Part shown: positions 21,101 to 30,380 of the stretch, piece after piece | How the letters are laid out: each line of letters begins with the position of its first letter | How positions within the stretch are numbered: the stretch's first letter is position 1 | Source of the DNA: Strigamia acuminata | Taxonomy: Eukaryota > Arthropoda > Chilopoda > Geophilomorpha > Linotaeniidae | Length of the DNA stretch: 64,000 nucleotides | NCBI GenBank assembly: GCA_949358305.1 | Contig: OX442315.1 | Coordinates: forward strand, 1,302,001-1,366,000 | Direction: 5' to 3' | The notes under the pieces: generated by a model | Told to the model about the DNA's origin: nothing | What the model saw: only the letters and a program-made list of their open reading frames with translations | The model's database searches: none | Translations under genes and position numbers: made by a program

Positions 21101-23162
21101 CGAATTGTCAATTTATCCGGAAACATCCGAACACGTTGATGCGTCAGCGGAACAATCGGCACGACCATCGCCTCCGACAACTCCTCGTACATCCGCTCCG
21201 CCATCACCTCAGCGATCGGCAGCGCCTTCTCTTCCCCGTGAAACACCGGTACCGACGCCGAGATTTATTACGACGCGTCGTCAGCAACGTGTTGATGATC
21301 AGGCTGCGCAAGGGTTGCAAATTTTCGACCCCGATCCCAATTCACCAGCGACTGCGCGCCACACTACTCATAAGTGGCGATTCGTCGGTGGAGATGGCGA
21401 GTGCCGTGAATGGGTACGCGAGGAACACCTGAGAAAGGATCAAAAACCCGGGAAGATCTTAATTGATGTCTATTATTTTCCAACTCCGAAGATCCGTCTA
21501 AGATCTTATCACGACATCGAGGAGTATTGTATGTTGAACAATATTGATTACGACCCCGGACTGTTTTTCTTCGGTAATCTCGAACACAAATTGCCAACTC
21601 TTCCGGGCGTTCGTCATGCGGCTCATCTGTGCCGAACCGAGCCGGCTTCATTCGCCGAAATTCCCAAGTTCAACGACGCTCCGAAATGGCGTGAAGCAAT
21701 CGGAGAGGAACTCGATATGTTCAAAGAGCGAGAAATCTATAAAGAAGTTCCCCGACCACCCGACACCACTATTCTTGGCTGCAAGTGGATTTTTAAACTC
21801 AAAACCGATGCAGCCGGAACCGTCACCCGATACCGAGCACGCTTAGTAGCACAAGGTTTTTATCAAACCCTCGGAGTCGATTTTGATGAGGTGTTTAGCC
21901 CAGTCGTGAACTTCATATTGATCCGTCTGTTTTTCTGTCTTCTCGTCGTATTGCGTGGTTGGCAGGACGCCCACCTCGACGTGAAAGGTGCGTACCTGTA
22001 CGGGGAATTAAAGCATAACGTATACATGAGAATCCCTGCAGGTGCCACATGCACTGATCCAAATAACGTGTGGCTTCTTCTCAAATCGCTTTACGGCCTC
22101 CACCAATCCGGGAGACAATGGTTCGAGAAACTTGACGAGACACTTCGGGCCCTCGGATTTCGAAGACTGCCAGCATGTAATTGTGTTTACGTGTTCGGGA
22201 ATACAGCTGTTATGCTGGTCTACGTGGACGATATCGTCGTGTTTTACGCGTCCGACAGCGTTTTTAATCAGCTAATCCGTCTCATCTCTTCGAAATTCGA
22301 TATAGTCAACCTCGGTCCAATCACGAAGTTATTAGGCGTCGAGTTTATCCGCGACGCCGGACGCACGTTCATAACGCAACGTGCTTATATCGCCAAACTG
22401 GTTAAGAAATTCGGGGCGTCGACCAATAATCTCGTCAAGACACCAGTGACCCCGGGAACGACACTCGTTAGAGGATCGACCGAAAACTTGGAAGATTTTC
22501 CATACCGATCTCTAATCGGTTCACTTCTGTTTTTGGCATCGAGAACTCGTCCCGACATACTCTATTCCGTCATCGCTCTGGCACAGTATAACACGTGCTA
22601 TAACCAAACCCACATCCGCGCCCTATTGCAGGTTCTGCAGTACGTGGCAAACACTGCGGAGCTTTGCATCGAGTTATCCGGTTGCTCTTCTAGTCAACTG
22701 TCTGCATTTACCGACGCGTCGTGGGCAAGCGATCCGGAGACATCATTGAGCTTCGGAGGATACATCGTATACGTTGGAAATGTACCTATCGGCTGGTCCT
22801 GTCGCAAACAGTCGACCGTAGCGTGCTCAACCATGGAAGCCGAATTTATCGCCCTGGTTGAGTGCGTGAAGGAGATTTTCTGGCTCGACAGCGTGTACAC
22901 CGAATTCCCGATTCTCAATCGTCTATCCCGACCTATCGTGTATTCGGACGCCCTGGCCTCGATTCAATTCACATCTAATGATATCGAGAACGCGAAGACG
23001 AAGCATATTCGCGTGAAGTTTCACTGGCTCAGGGAGTGGTTTACTGCGGGAGTCTTCGATCTTCGAAAGGTAGCCGGCGAAGCTAATACCGCCGACATAT
23101 TCACAAAGTGGCTATCTTCGGAACGTTTACGATCATTGATTTCGAAGATCTTCCGAGCATAA
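18159..23162 (+). CDS. Copia-3 Gag-Pol polyprotein, intact (1667 aa)
   Basis: One uninterrupted frame encodes all retrotransposition functions of the element. Gag (copia gag-like fold, residues ~1-220) is followed by a zinc knuckle CFNCDQLGHYANRC at 231, aspartic protease WILDCGATDH near 319, and a Pro-rich linker at 430-550. The integrase HHCC finger lies at ~573-612. The DDE catalytic triad falls at about D641 (HMDIWG), D704 (RTDRGGEF) and E740 (GTAERINRT). A Ser/Thr/Pro-rich linker leads to reverse transcriptase (~1190-1480, YVDDIVVF at 1355) and RNase H (TDASWAS near 1519, ending with KHIRVKFHW). The protein would act in cytoplasmic particles, cutting itself with its protease. No missing catalytic residue was seen. 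The first ATG after the leader is used; it aligns with the copia-1 start. Confidence 0.97.
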   Translation: MQKAANSNSLIPVLGVDNYEQWRLSMQFLLKSEGLWRHVTEDKEAEHIATLTPKELDRFMVKKDKALGHIYIHVSPAKRTVLETCNTPKEAWDKLAKTYAPSSRARQAAMRWEFLSLQLQPGEDMPDFIARVDNYVRQLSDVNEIISPVHHAYQYLKCLPPEYAQATFAIYHWPDPQFTPKDVAEQLISEHMRLKSIGLLGTSQSSAHTSMKGQFRPRNKSGPRDISTVKCFNCDQLGHYANRCPRPPRQQQGQPTVSLQRNSRSKSRRRNKNAAAKANNARPRESSHPHREGTYFVNAPQVIQRPVAHFMQSNEWILDCGATDHVSHVRAGFTEFTDVIPFDIELGQGKSQVTGKGTVRLLMAIDKTRCTVNLTNVLYAPNFEANLISVSKIDKARHHIHIFNSEIHVYESDIRSPLIRAKERGGLYYVDGLCTNPTFATTVSPTVQPTPTLPPQMYVTTEEDFIKIPKPKKGKGQQREITDFRIEMPLVEPVKQIPVQQAPIPTNPIPPPIPTQIHNDLTTLPSYANALQSIPTATPIAIPNANSFPPLGNPSQPKKKVIANPASVKDATGLWHSRLGHLHTNGMKLLAANDQVYGMSPGEVSRELACNDCRIAKSTKASHKPDPNPSTTKPLDLLHMDIWGPAPVPSFGGARFVLTVIDDATRYCWIIPLAQKSQVFATFKDFVARVERIQDTQIKAIRTDRGGEFMSNEFLRYLQAKGIQGQRTNPSSLQMNGTAERINRTMADNFRAVLSETKLPEALWAELAVTFAYIKNRSPHSRLNNQVPYILWRQRALSLRHLRKVGSKCWVHYTAPGRKKLDPRAWEGYLVGYASGTRGYRIWNPTDNQVYESIHVKIDERQSYRKSIKISTQQPQQSFTGPGQQTVTFDDNLHYHQWPKGSDSEASEHSANDSERVSTASASMHTPLAFPHIHIPPPTTPERALLDLCATLPPGSASLRQSHHISYEEERDTDHDIREMDELSIYPETSEHVDASAEQSARPSPPTTPRTSAPPSPQRSAAPSLPRETPVPTPRFITTRRQQRVDDQAAQGLQIFDPDPNSPATARHTTHKWRFVGGDGECREWVREEHLRKDQKPGKILIDVYYFPTPKIRLRSYHDIEEYCMLNNIDYDPGLFFFGNLEHKLPTLPGVRHAAHLCRTEPASFAEIPKFNDAPKWREAIGEELDMFKEREIYKEVPRPPDTTILGCKWIFKLKTDAAGTVTRYRARLVAQGFYQTLGVDFDEVFSPVVNFILIRLFFCLLVVLRGWQDAHLDVKGAYLYGELKHNVYMRIPAGATCTDPNNVWLLLKSLYGLHQSGRQWFEKLDETLRALGFRRLPACNCVYVFGNTAVMLVYVDDIVVFYASDSVFNQLIRLISSKFDIVNLGPITKLLGVEFIRDAGRTFITQRAYIAKLVKKFGASTNNLVKTPVTPGTTLVRGSTENLEDFPYRSLIGSLLFLASRTRPDILYSVIALAQYNTCYNQTHIRALLQVLQYVANTAELCIELSGCSSSQLSAFTDASWASDPETSLSFGGYIVYVGNVPIGWSCRKQSTVACSTMEAEFIALVECVKEIFWLDSVYTEFPILNRLSRPIVYSDALASIQFTSNDIENAKTKHIRVKFHWLREWFTAGVFDLRKVAGEANTADIFTKWLSSERLRSLISKIFRA

Positions 23163-23360
23163 ACTTATCGTGACATTCCTAGTTTCTTTTCACCCGACTT
23201 CGAGGATCATCGGGTTTCTGTGGGAATACCGAGCTTAGTTAAGTGATAACCACGACAGTACCCGGCCCGATGGTTCGACTTTATCATCTTTTTTTTCTCA
23301 ACGATTATCAACTGTAATTCCAGTTTACGTTCATCTTGTCCCCTGATAAATATTTCCATC
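23163..23360 (+). other. 3' untranslated region of copia-3
   Basis: About 200 bases sharing ordered conserved blocks with copia-1. One of them, around 23210, can pair ACCCGA with TCGGGT around the GAGGATCA core. Confidence 0.55.
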
Positions 23361-23372
23361 GAAGAGGGGATT
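23361..23372 (+). other. Polypurine tract of copia-3
   Basis: GAAGAGGGGATT directly precedes the 3' LTR. Confidence 0.75.
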
Positions 23373-23908
23373 TGTTGGTCAAAAGACCATTTTGTATCGA
23401 TGAATACATTTGTTATTTCCTAGTTTTCCCTTTGTGTTTAGGTATACAGCGCATCTTTGTTATTATTTAATTGATTTCGATGTTACCATTCGTTTTGCGC
23501 TGTCCCGTATGTAATTCCATACTTTTATCACTTTATGCTAGGATTTGTCCTATTATCAAATGATTTGTTCAAACTTAATGTAAATTCCCGGCACTAGGTG
23601 CCACTACCCATTGCTTTTTCATCCAAGATGGCGTCATACACAGCCGTGTATGACTTAGCTGCTTTCCCACCTGTTTGGATACCTATTTGTAATGTATTAC
23701 TATTTAATTAAACCGTTTTTATTGTTTTACTCATTGTGTTTGATTTAAAGCACCTTTAGTGCTTCTTGCTAGCGCATATAAGCGGCATTAGGCCGCGCGC
23801 ATTTCCGAAACGATACGCGTCGTATCGTTAACGTCTGTGCGGGTCGCACAGCGCCAATTCACGCTTTCAATCGGTTTACACCGATATTTTGCGCATTCTC
23901 TGCCTACA
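23373..23908 (+). repeat. 3' LTR of copia-3
   Basis: 536 bp, seemingly identical to 16714-17249, followed by the CACCC duplication. Confidence 0.96.
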
Positions 23909-24182
23909 CACCCTTCGCGGTTGGGTGGGCCACAGCCACGACTTGCTGTGGTTCGTTGCAAGCCAGACAAATGGTGGAGCGGGCTTTTTCTTCGCCCTTT
24001 TCGTAGTCACGAATTTCCTTTGCCGGCGATCCAGCAGGCGGTTCCTTGATTTTGCCGGTCACATGTCCCCAAACACTGTATGATTGAAGCAAAAGCTGGA
24101 TTTGCATGCTCCAGGTGGGATAATTGGAGCCGTCCAGTTTGCGTACATCCTTGTAATCATCATGTCGGTCCCAACTCGACAT
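23909..24182 (-). pseudogene. Copia-2 Gag N-terminus, separated by copia-3
   Basis: The first 91 codons of the copia-2 polyprotein, beginning at ATG 24182 (MSSWDRHDD). The open frame runs back to 24224, but the sequence upstream of 24182 has no counterpart in the related proteins. It has the copia Gag opening (DGSNYPTWSMQIQLLLQS), equivalent to DNYEQWRLSMQFLLKS in copia-3. It joins 16708 in frame. Confidence 0.88.
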
Positions 24183-25301
24183 GTTGAAGAATTTGAAGAA
24201 ATTCGACACAAATTCGTAGCACAAACACTAAATTCACTATTTCGACGAAAATGCCGTGCAGAGAAGCGAAAATGCCCCCAAAAATTGAAGGCGAAACAAT
24301 CACAACCTTCCCTTTGGGCACCTCAATAAGTGAGGTGAAAAACCCGAATCTGGTCGCCCTACTAGCTTCCGACCGACCCACCTGGGGGCCGCGGGACGAC
24401 TAGTTGGCCACGGACAAGCCCAGACCGGAATGAGACTGCACGTAGGCGACTGCCTAAAGGGTGCAGAATAAACAAAAGGACCCCAAAACAAAAACCTTAA
24501 GAATTAACAGAGTTTCACGAAAATAGCAACTAAAATACACTTTTCAGATGTGAAGGTGGCCAATTACGGGATCCTTGCGTCGTAATTGGTTCCCACGTTG
24601 CAGTAAACGTCGGCTTCACGTTGTCTTCGCACGGAACTGGGCTGACGTGCAGACCGCGTACACACTTCCGTGTATCGGCCAAAATCGATGTTGCGTACGT
24701 CCACGCCTTCGTACCCGTTTTCCTGGATGCGAAGCACGGAAATAACCGCCTGCACACACGCTTATCGTGTGCAGGACTTCTCGGTGATCGCCGGATTAAA
24801 ACCGCGAGTTGAATCTCGTCGTTCTTGACGAAAAATCCAACGAGAATGGCCGCCGTGGAGAAAATCGTCGATTCGCGACGATTCCTTCGTGAAACAACGG
24901 TTTCCAGACGTTCCCACGCTGGAAAATCACCAAAAATAACGGCGAATTGACGTATTCGTTCGTCGAATCGTTGGGCGTGCGTGTGTCGGTTTGTCCACAC
25001 TCGTAGACACGCTAACTTCGCCGTGGTTTGCAGCAAAGTTCCGGAAAAAACAAAAATAGCGCCGCCCGAGAAAAACTCGGTTATATCGGCGAAAAATAAA
25101 CGAAATGCAATGTTCCTTACACCGTTTTGCTCCAAATTCACTGTAGAATTGTCCGCACACGTTGTCACGGCTGTCCTTCGCGAAAAATTCCGGTTTTCGG
25201 CGATACGTCTCGGCGACGATCTGCGACGAACTTTCGACGTTCGTTTTCGCCCGAAAAAACCTCACGAACTCGTCAATAACCTGTTGGCCCGATCGTGAGA
25301 C
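24183..25301 (-). other. Long untranslated leader of copia-2
   Basis: About 1.1 kb between PBS and gag, with no credible frame. On the minus strand it shows TTAAGGTTTTTGTTTTGGGGTCC and a downstream hairpin, in the same order as the leaders of copia-1 and copia-3. Confidence 0.65.
24319..24337 (-). promoter_or_regulatory. Leader hairpin of copia-2
   Basis: CACCTCA and TGAGGTG form a 7-bp perfect stem with a five-base loop. On the minus strand it follows a T-rich run and is followed by CCCAA, as in copia-1 and copia-3. It sits 136 nt before the gag ATG. The apex differs from CUUCAGAAG. Confidence 0.5.
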
Positions 25302-25312
25302 CTCTGCTACCA
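25302..25312 (-). other. Primer-binding site of copia-2 (initiator tRNA-Met)
   Basis: The plus strand reads CTCTGCTACCA, so the minus strand carries TGGTAGCAGAG two bases after the LTR end. Confidence 0.88.
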
Positions 25313-25314
25313 TT

Positions 25315-25747
25315 TGTCCAGTCCGTGGAGGCCAGGAAACATCGGAAAGGAGTTGAAACCAGCTTAAAATGTGCGGGGAGCTCGCACTTCGCGCCCGCCA
25401 TGTTTTTAATCACGTGAAAACAGAAAACAACTGGGTTTGAGGCTAATTGGTCTCAAACCGTACAAAATATGACAATAGGACAAATCAATAGCAACAAGCA
25501 TTGATTTGTTCTTTACAATATAAGTAATTGTTAACCTAGGCATAAGTAACCGATAAACAACACGGAAAACAACATTTATCGCTCTCTCAAGCAGACGACA
25601 CAAGAAACATAGAATATGTGTGTTAACACATAAGAGTAGCATTAATATGTGCTACACGGGTATCCAAAGGATGCCAACACACATATCTGCCATGCCTATC
25701 CAGAAATGCATGGGGAAACGGACAAAATAATTAATCGCATACTAATA
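25315..25747 (-). repeat. 5' LTR of copia-2
   Basis: 433 bp, paired with 11721-12153. The outer flank is AACGT at 25748-25752. Confidence 0.92.
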
Positions 25748-25752
25748 AACGT

Positions 25753-26301
25753 CCTGGTCCCAATTCTCGTCATGATGCTCGATTTCAAGCATTTCCTCGT
25801 CCCCTCCTTCCTCAGCCATCGTGAGGATTGCGCGTTCAGTCAGACCACGATAAAAAAACTTAACACTCCTCGTAAAATGGATCAAAAACTCGGTTAAAAA
25901 ATAAGCTCGATGTGTATCACGTGCGGACGACGATCAGCTGATTTAGCGGAAGTCCGGGTGAAAACGAGGCAATCGTGGTGGGTTCTGGGTAATTTTACTC
26001 CAGAACCAGGTGTTTATGACTTGTGCGCAGCAGCCCGTGCGCATGTTACGCTACGGGGCTCCTTTGTTTCTACGCCCGTGCGCGATCGCTGCTACGGGGT
26101 CTTTTGCACGCGGTATCCGACCCGTGCCGATAATTTTGCTACGGGTCCCGCGTTTCCACGCCATCTCGTGACGTGAATTCGACCGATATCCGCTTTGTTG
26201 GACTTAGCGAAATTTTTCAAGTCTCGGATTTTGATGGCTAGCGCTGTCGATCGATCAATTTTTTTTTTGTTTTCAGCGTCGCCATCGACTCGTAACGTTT
26301 T
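25753..26301 (-). other. Gypsy B pol-ORF3 spacer, right part
   Basis: Non-coding remainder of the spacer between the B pol stop and ORF3, continuing at 11715. I see nothing recognisable apart from several related short blocks with GTGCG and CTACGGGG around 26030-26110. Confidence 0.5.
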
Positions 26302-27486
26302 TTACTCCTTTCCTACGACCTTTCCGTCTTTTATAAACGGATTACTTCTACGAGGCCGCAGGTGATGAGTCGAGACAGGTACGACGTTTTTTGTTGTTTT
26401 TTGTGTCTGTACCTCCTCATTATTGTTTTCTTTTTTATCCGTGTTTTTTGTGTTTGTTTCAGGAGTTTCTCCTGTTTCCCCCCCGACCAAAATTGGATCC
26501 GGAACGGATTCAACTATCTCGTTTACCGGAGGTGGAGGGGCGTCGAAATACTCCTCGTTGTCACTTGGCGGTGCTTTTTCCGACTCGCCAGCGAACATAT
26601 CGACGATTTGGCCGTCAGTTTTAGACTTGACTTGGCCTTTTGCCCACATTTCTTGCGGGAATTCCGGAATGTACGGAGTTAACTCTCGTACTTGTATCGA
26701 TTTATGCTCGGTATTGTCCTCGAGCTTACGTAATTTATACGCGTTACCGCCATGCTTGTCGATGATCACATACGGACCGTCTCTTTTGTCGGCCAAGCTG
26801 GCGGTGATTCCTCTCGCTGCATTTGAGTGGATGTGTGTATCTTTCCACACTAGATCATTAATTTCGAAATTCACAAATTTTCCACCGCTTTTATCTTGTA
26901 AAATGCGGTCGCGCATATTAAAAATGTGCGCCATCATGTGCTTGTACGTGTTGGAGATGGTTTGCTCCAATTTATACACGTACTCATGTGGTTTCTCAGG
27001 GTCCACCACATTTACTGACTCTGCCACTCGTGGGTCCCAAGGCACTCGTAGCTCCCGGGCGAAGTTGAGGTAGGCCGGAGAAAAATCTCTCGTCCTCGAG
27101 ACTGTTGTTCGTATGCTGAACGCGATCTCCCTCAAGTATTCATCCCACCTATTGTGGATGTCAGTGAATATACTTAATGCATATTTGATATCCCTGTTGA
27201 GTCGCTCAACGGGATTTGTTCTGGGATTGTAGGTCGAAGTATGTGACGCCACAATCCCGAATTTCTTACAAAACTTACCCCAAATTTTCGAGATAAATTG
27301 GGGTCCGTTATCGGATATTATTTTACGTGGAAATCCGTAACGTAACGCTACGTCGTAGATACATTCAACGATTTTTTCTGCTGAAGGTCTAGCGACGGCG
27401 TACAACTCGGGCCAACGAGTCGCCACGTCCATTATAACGATAATGTACGCATTTTTATTTCCCGTAACGGGTTTTGGGCCCATCAC
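26302..27486 (-). pseudogene. Gypsy B pol: integrase core and C-terminus
   Basis: This frame carries the integrase catalytic core: VDVMGPKP, just upstream of the first ATG, gives the first Asp; ISDNGPQF near residue 59 the second; NPVERLNRD near 95 the Glu. The C-terminal part has a GPY/F module (RDGPYVIID near 234), a Ty3/gypsy mark, and ends with an HHLRPR motif. It is in a different frame from the RT segment 27495-29966. One missing base around 27515-27535 would account for this, so full-length integrase could not be made without a shift. Confidence 0.9.
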
Positions 27487-27494
27487 ATCGACAC

Positions 27495-29966
27495 TTAAAC
27501 AATCAAAGGCGCGTAAGGCCCTAAGAAAATAGTTTCGAATGGTGATTTACTCCTCGGCTTGCACGCTTGATATCGCTGACATTGGTGGACAAAAAGAGCA
27601 ATATCTTTTTTCATCCCTGTCCAGTGAAAAAGCTGTGTAGCACGATAGAGTGTTCTGCTTACTCCCGCATGGCTCGCAAGCGGGTGCCCGTGTAACAACC
27701 ACAGCACGCGACCGATTAAGGAAGCAGGTATTACTACCTTTACTGCAGTGTCCGATTCACTCAAGTCATCTTGGTGATTTGGGTGATGTTTCACCAAAAG
27801 GCCGTCATCCAATAGGTAATCTATGGATTCGTGTGCATAACGACGCTTCTGCCTTCTGGTTAAGTTGGGCGGATATTTTCCTGTCAGTACGAATCTAGCT
27901 CTGTCCTGACATTTTTTGTCTAATTTTTGTTGCACAATTATTTCCTCCCTTGTCGGGGGATTGCTTCGCATTTGCTGGCCGACATGAGCGTGGAAGGCGC
28001 TTAGAAGCGGGTCATTTATTCTCCGCTCTAGCTTAAATTCCTTCTTTGCATTTGGGTAATTGTCAGCAGCTGGTTGGTATAACCGCGTCCAAAATCCACA
28101 GAATTTTACATCTGCCGGAGACGCGGTGGGAATTTCATTCATCTTCCTTAAATCCCAACGGTGACAACTCGTCGGGCAATAAATGATGCGGGAATCATCC
28201 TCGCCATCATCGTCAGCGTCGATAGGATCTGACACTGGTGCCCTTGATAGAGCGTCAGCCACGACGTTATATTTGCCGGGCTTGTATTGAATGGTCAAGT
28301 CGCATGCCATCAGTTCTAACTGCCATCTGGCTAGTCGACCGGCTGGCTCCTTTAATTTCATCAGCCATTGTAACGCTTGATGATCTGTGTGGACTACAAA
28401 TTTGGTATATTCGAGGTAATCTCTGAATTTCCTTATGGCCCACACAACGGCCAAACACTCCAACTCTGTGGCGTTGTAATTTTTTTCAGCGCCTTGGAGT
28501 TTGCGACTTATAAACATGCACGGCAGGTCTTGTTCGACTCCGTCGCGCACGTGTGTTTGGAGCAACGCCGCTCCTAACCCAACTCTGCTGGCGTCCGTAT
28601 GTAATATGAACGGCCGGTTTAAGTCGGGTAGAGGCATTACGCCGACTTCCGTCAGCATCCTCTTTATCGCATTAAATGCGATGTTGCACTCATTTGACCA
28701 TACAAATTCGTTTTCATTCTTCAGGAGGTCGGTAACTGGGGCTGCCACTTCAGCTAGACCCGGTAGCAACCTGCCGAAGAAGTTTATCATTCCCATAAAC
28801 CGTTGGACACCTTTAACGTCCTCGGGTGGTGGGAAACGATTAATCGCATCGATTTTTTCGGGGCCAATAGCTAAACCATTGACTCCAATGCGATAACCCA
28901 GGAAGGCAAGCTCCTTTCGACAGAACTTGCTCTTGCCCGGGTGAACGTGTAACCCAGCTTTTGCCAGCCGGGTGAGCACTTGGTCGATATGCTCAATGTG
29001 CTCTTCAAATGTTTTAGAGGCAATAACTATGTCATCTAGGTATGCCCCCACAAACTGATGCAGGATATCACCCAATACGCTCTCGATTAGTCTCTGAAAG
29101 GTACTGGGAGCATTCACTAAACCAAACGGCATGACGTTGAACATCAACCGTCCAATTGGCGAGTAAAATGCTGTTTTTAGCTTATCTTCTGGCCTCATCT
29201 CAACTTGCCAGTATCCCTTCGACAGATCCATCGTCGTAACCCAAGAAAAGGGGCTAAGCTCTCTCAAAATGGATTCGATAGACGGCATCTGTATGGGATC
29301 TATCTCTGTCACCGCGTTTAATGGGCGGTAATCAATGCATAGGCGTGGGTCCGAGCCCGGGCGCATCACGAGCACAACTCGCGTCGCGTATTCTCCCTGG
29401 GCCTCGGAGACAATGCCACTGTCTAGCATTTCTTGGCACATTTTTTGCACTATTTCACGTTTTTGCGGGTTCATTCCCTTATACGCAACTCGTATAGGTT
29501 TATTATCCGTCAATTTAATTTCGTGAATAGCCCTATTCGTTCGGCCCGGTTTTTTCGACAGGATCCCCTCATATTTAAGTAGGACCCTTCGTAGGGCTGC
29601 CGCTTCGTTTAATTCTAAAGCGGCGTCGGCGACAAGCGTTTCCACTACATTGTCCCGTTGCAATTCTGCTACGAATGCTTTAAAATCGTAGTCTTGAACG
29701 AATTTCTTTAGGCCTTTCTCCCACTGTGTCTTGTCGGCCGCTTCTTTGATAAGAGCTGGTGGCACGACAATTGCGGGTCTTTCTCTATCATTTCTGATAT
29801 AATTCCAAGATTTCGTTATTGGATTTGGTTGTATTTCCATTGACGCCATGAGGTCCAAACCCAACAGAAAAATTCTGTCGCACGTGGGCAGGACCAGGAA
29901 AGGGTGCTGTTCTACCCCTCCGAGCCACTCCATGGTCAATAATACAACTCCTTTTGGACGCGCCAT
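27495..29966 (-). pseudogene. Gypsy B pol: reverse transcriptase, RNase H and integrase zinc finger
   Basis: 823 codons. Reverse transcriptase has YLDDIVIAS at about residue 309, after MPFGLVNAPSTFQ. RNase H has LHTDASRVGLGA near 452 and ATELECLAVVW. The integrase finger starts with HPLASHAGVSRT near 760. In that finger the second cysteine of the expected CxxC is tyrosine (QCQRYQACK; codon 27570-27572 is TAT), where gypsy C has SCPHCQQYK. Upstream the frame is separated from protease by one apparent extra base in an A run (30005-30008). The two indels compensate, so protease and the integrase core share one frame and this middle part is in another. Confidence 0.9.
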
Positions 29967-29997
29967 TCCGTTGGCGGTTTTTAGACGTACATTTTTA

Positions 29998-30357
29998 TTA
30001 ACGCCTTTTATCCAATGATGCTACTATGTCTTCGGAAACAAACGAGCGATCTGCTCCCGAGTCTAGCAGCCCCATAATTTTTTCACGTTCTATGGTCATG
30101 GGCAGCATACATAGGCGGTTGGTGTATTCGACCGCCACGTTGCACATGAAAACACGAAATTCTTCTGTGTCTTCGACTACTTGAGGTAATTCTTCAAGCA
30201 GTAGGTTCGGTTCTTCCGCCTCAGCCTCAGCGTTTGCGGTAATTACCTGCAAAGCGTTGTTGGCCCTGTCTTGGATCTGGGCGTTAGCTATGTCACTACC
30301 CATTTCTTTGACTGGTGGCGGCTTATCGAACCCTTTGTTAAACCCCTTCTTCTTCAT
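29998..30357 (-). pseudogene. Gypsy B protease region
   Basis: An acidic linker followed by an aspartic protease active site (LLDSGADRSFV near residue 97). The frame is -1 relative to gag, as usual for gag-pol fusions, and overlaps the gag stop at 30381. I see no canonical slippery heptamer there (the bases are GCG AAG AAA TAA), unlike in gypsy C and D. The frame stops at 29998 because of a one-base insertion. Confidence 0.8.
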
Positions 30358-30380
30358 GAATAGCGCAGACGGTCGAGAAG

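Larger units (their letters stand above)
16714..23908 (+). mobile_element. Copia-3, intact LTR retrotransposon inserted in copia-2 gag
   Basis: A 7195-bp plus-strand Ty1/copia element with two 536-bp LTRs (16714-17249 and 23373-23908) that I could not tell apart by eye. It is flanked by CACCC (16709-16713 and 23909-23913). PBS, leader, full-length frame, 3' UTR and PPT are all present. It is the innermost and likely the youngest of its stack, and looks capable of transposition. Insert plus TSD is 7200 bp, a multiple of three. Confidence 0.98.
11721..25747 (-). mobile_element. Copia-2, LTR retrotransposon inserted in the gypsy B spacer, split by copia-3
   Basis: Minus-strand Ty1/copia element. 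Two 433-bp LTRs (11721-12153 and 25315-25747) differ at about three positions and are flanked by AACGT (11716-11720 and 25748-25752). Without copia-3 it is about 6.8 kb. The PBS lies inside the right LTR, so that one is the 5' LTR. The gag-pol frame has no stop or frameshift other than the copia-3 insertion. The LTR ends are unusual: read on the minus strand they start TATT instead of TG. Confidence 0.94.
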
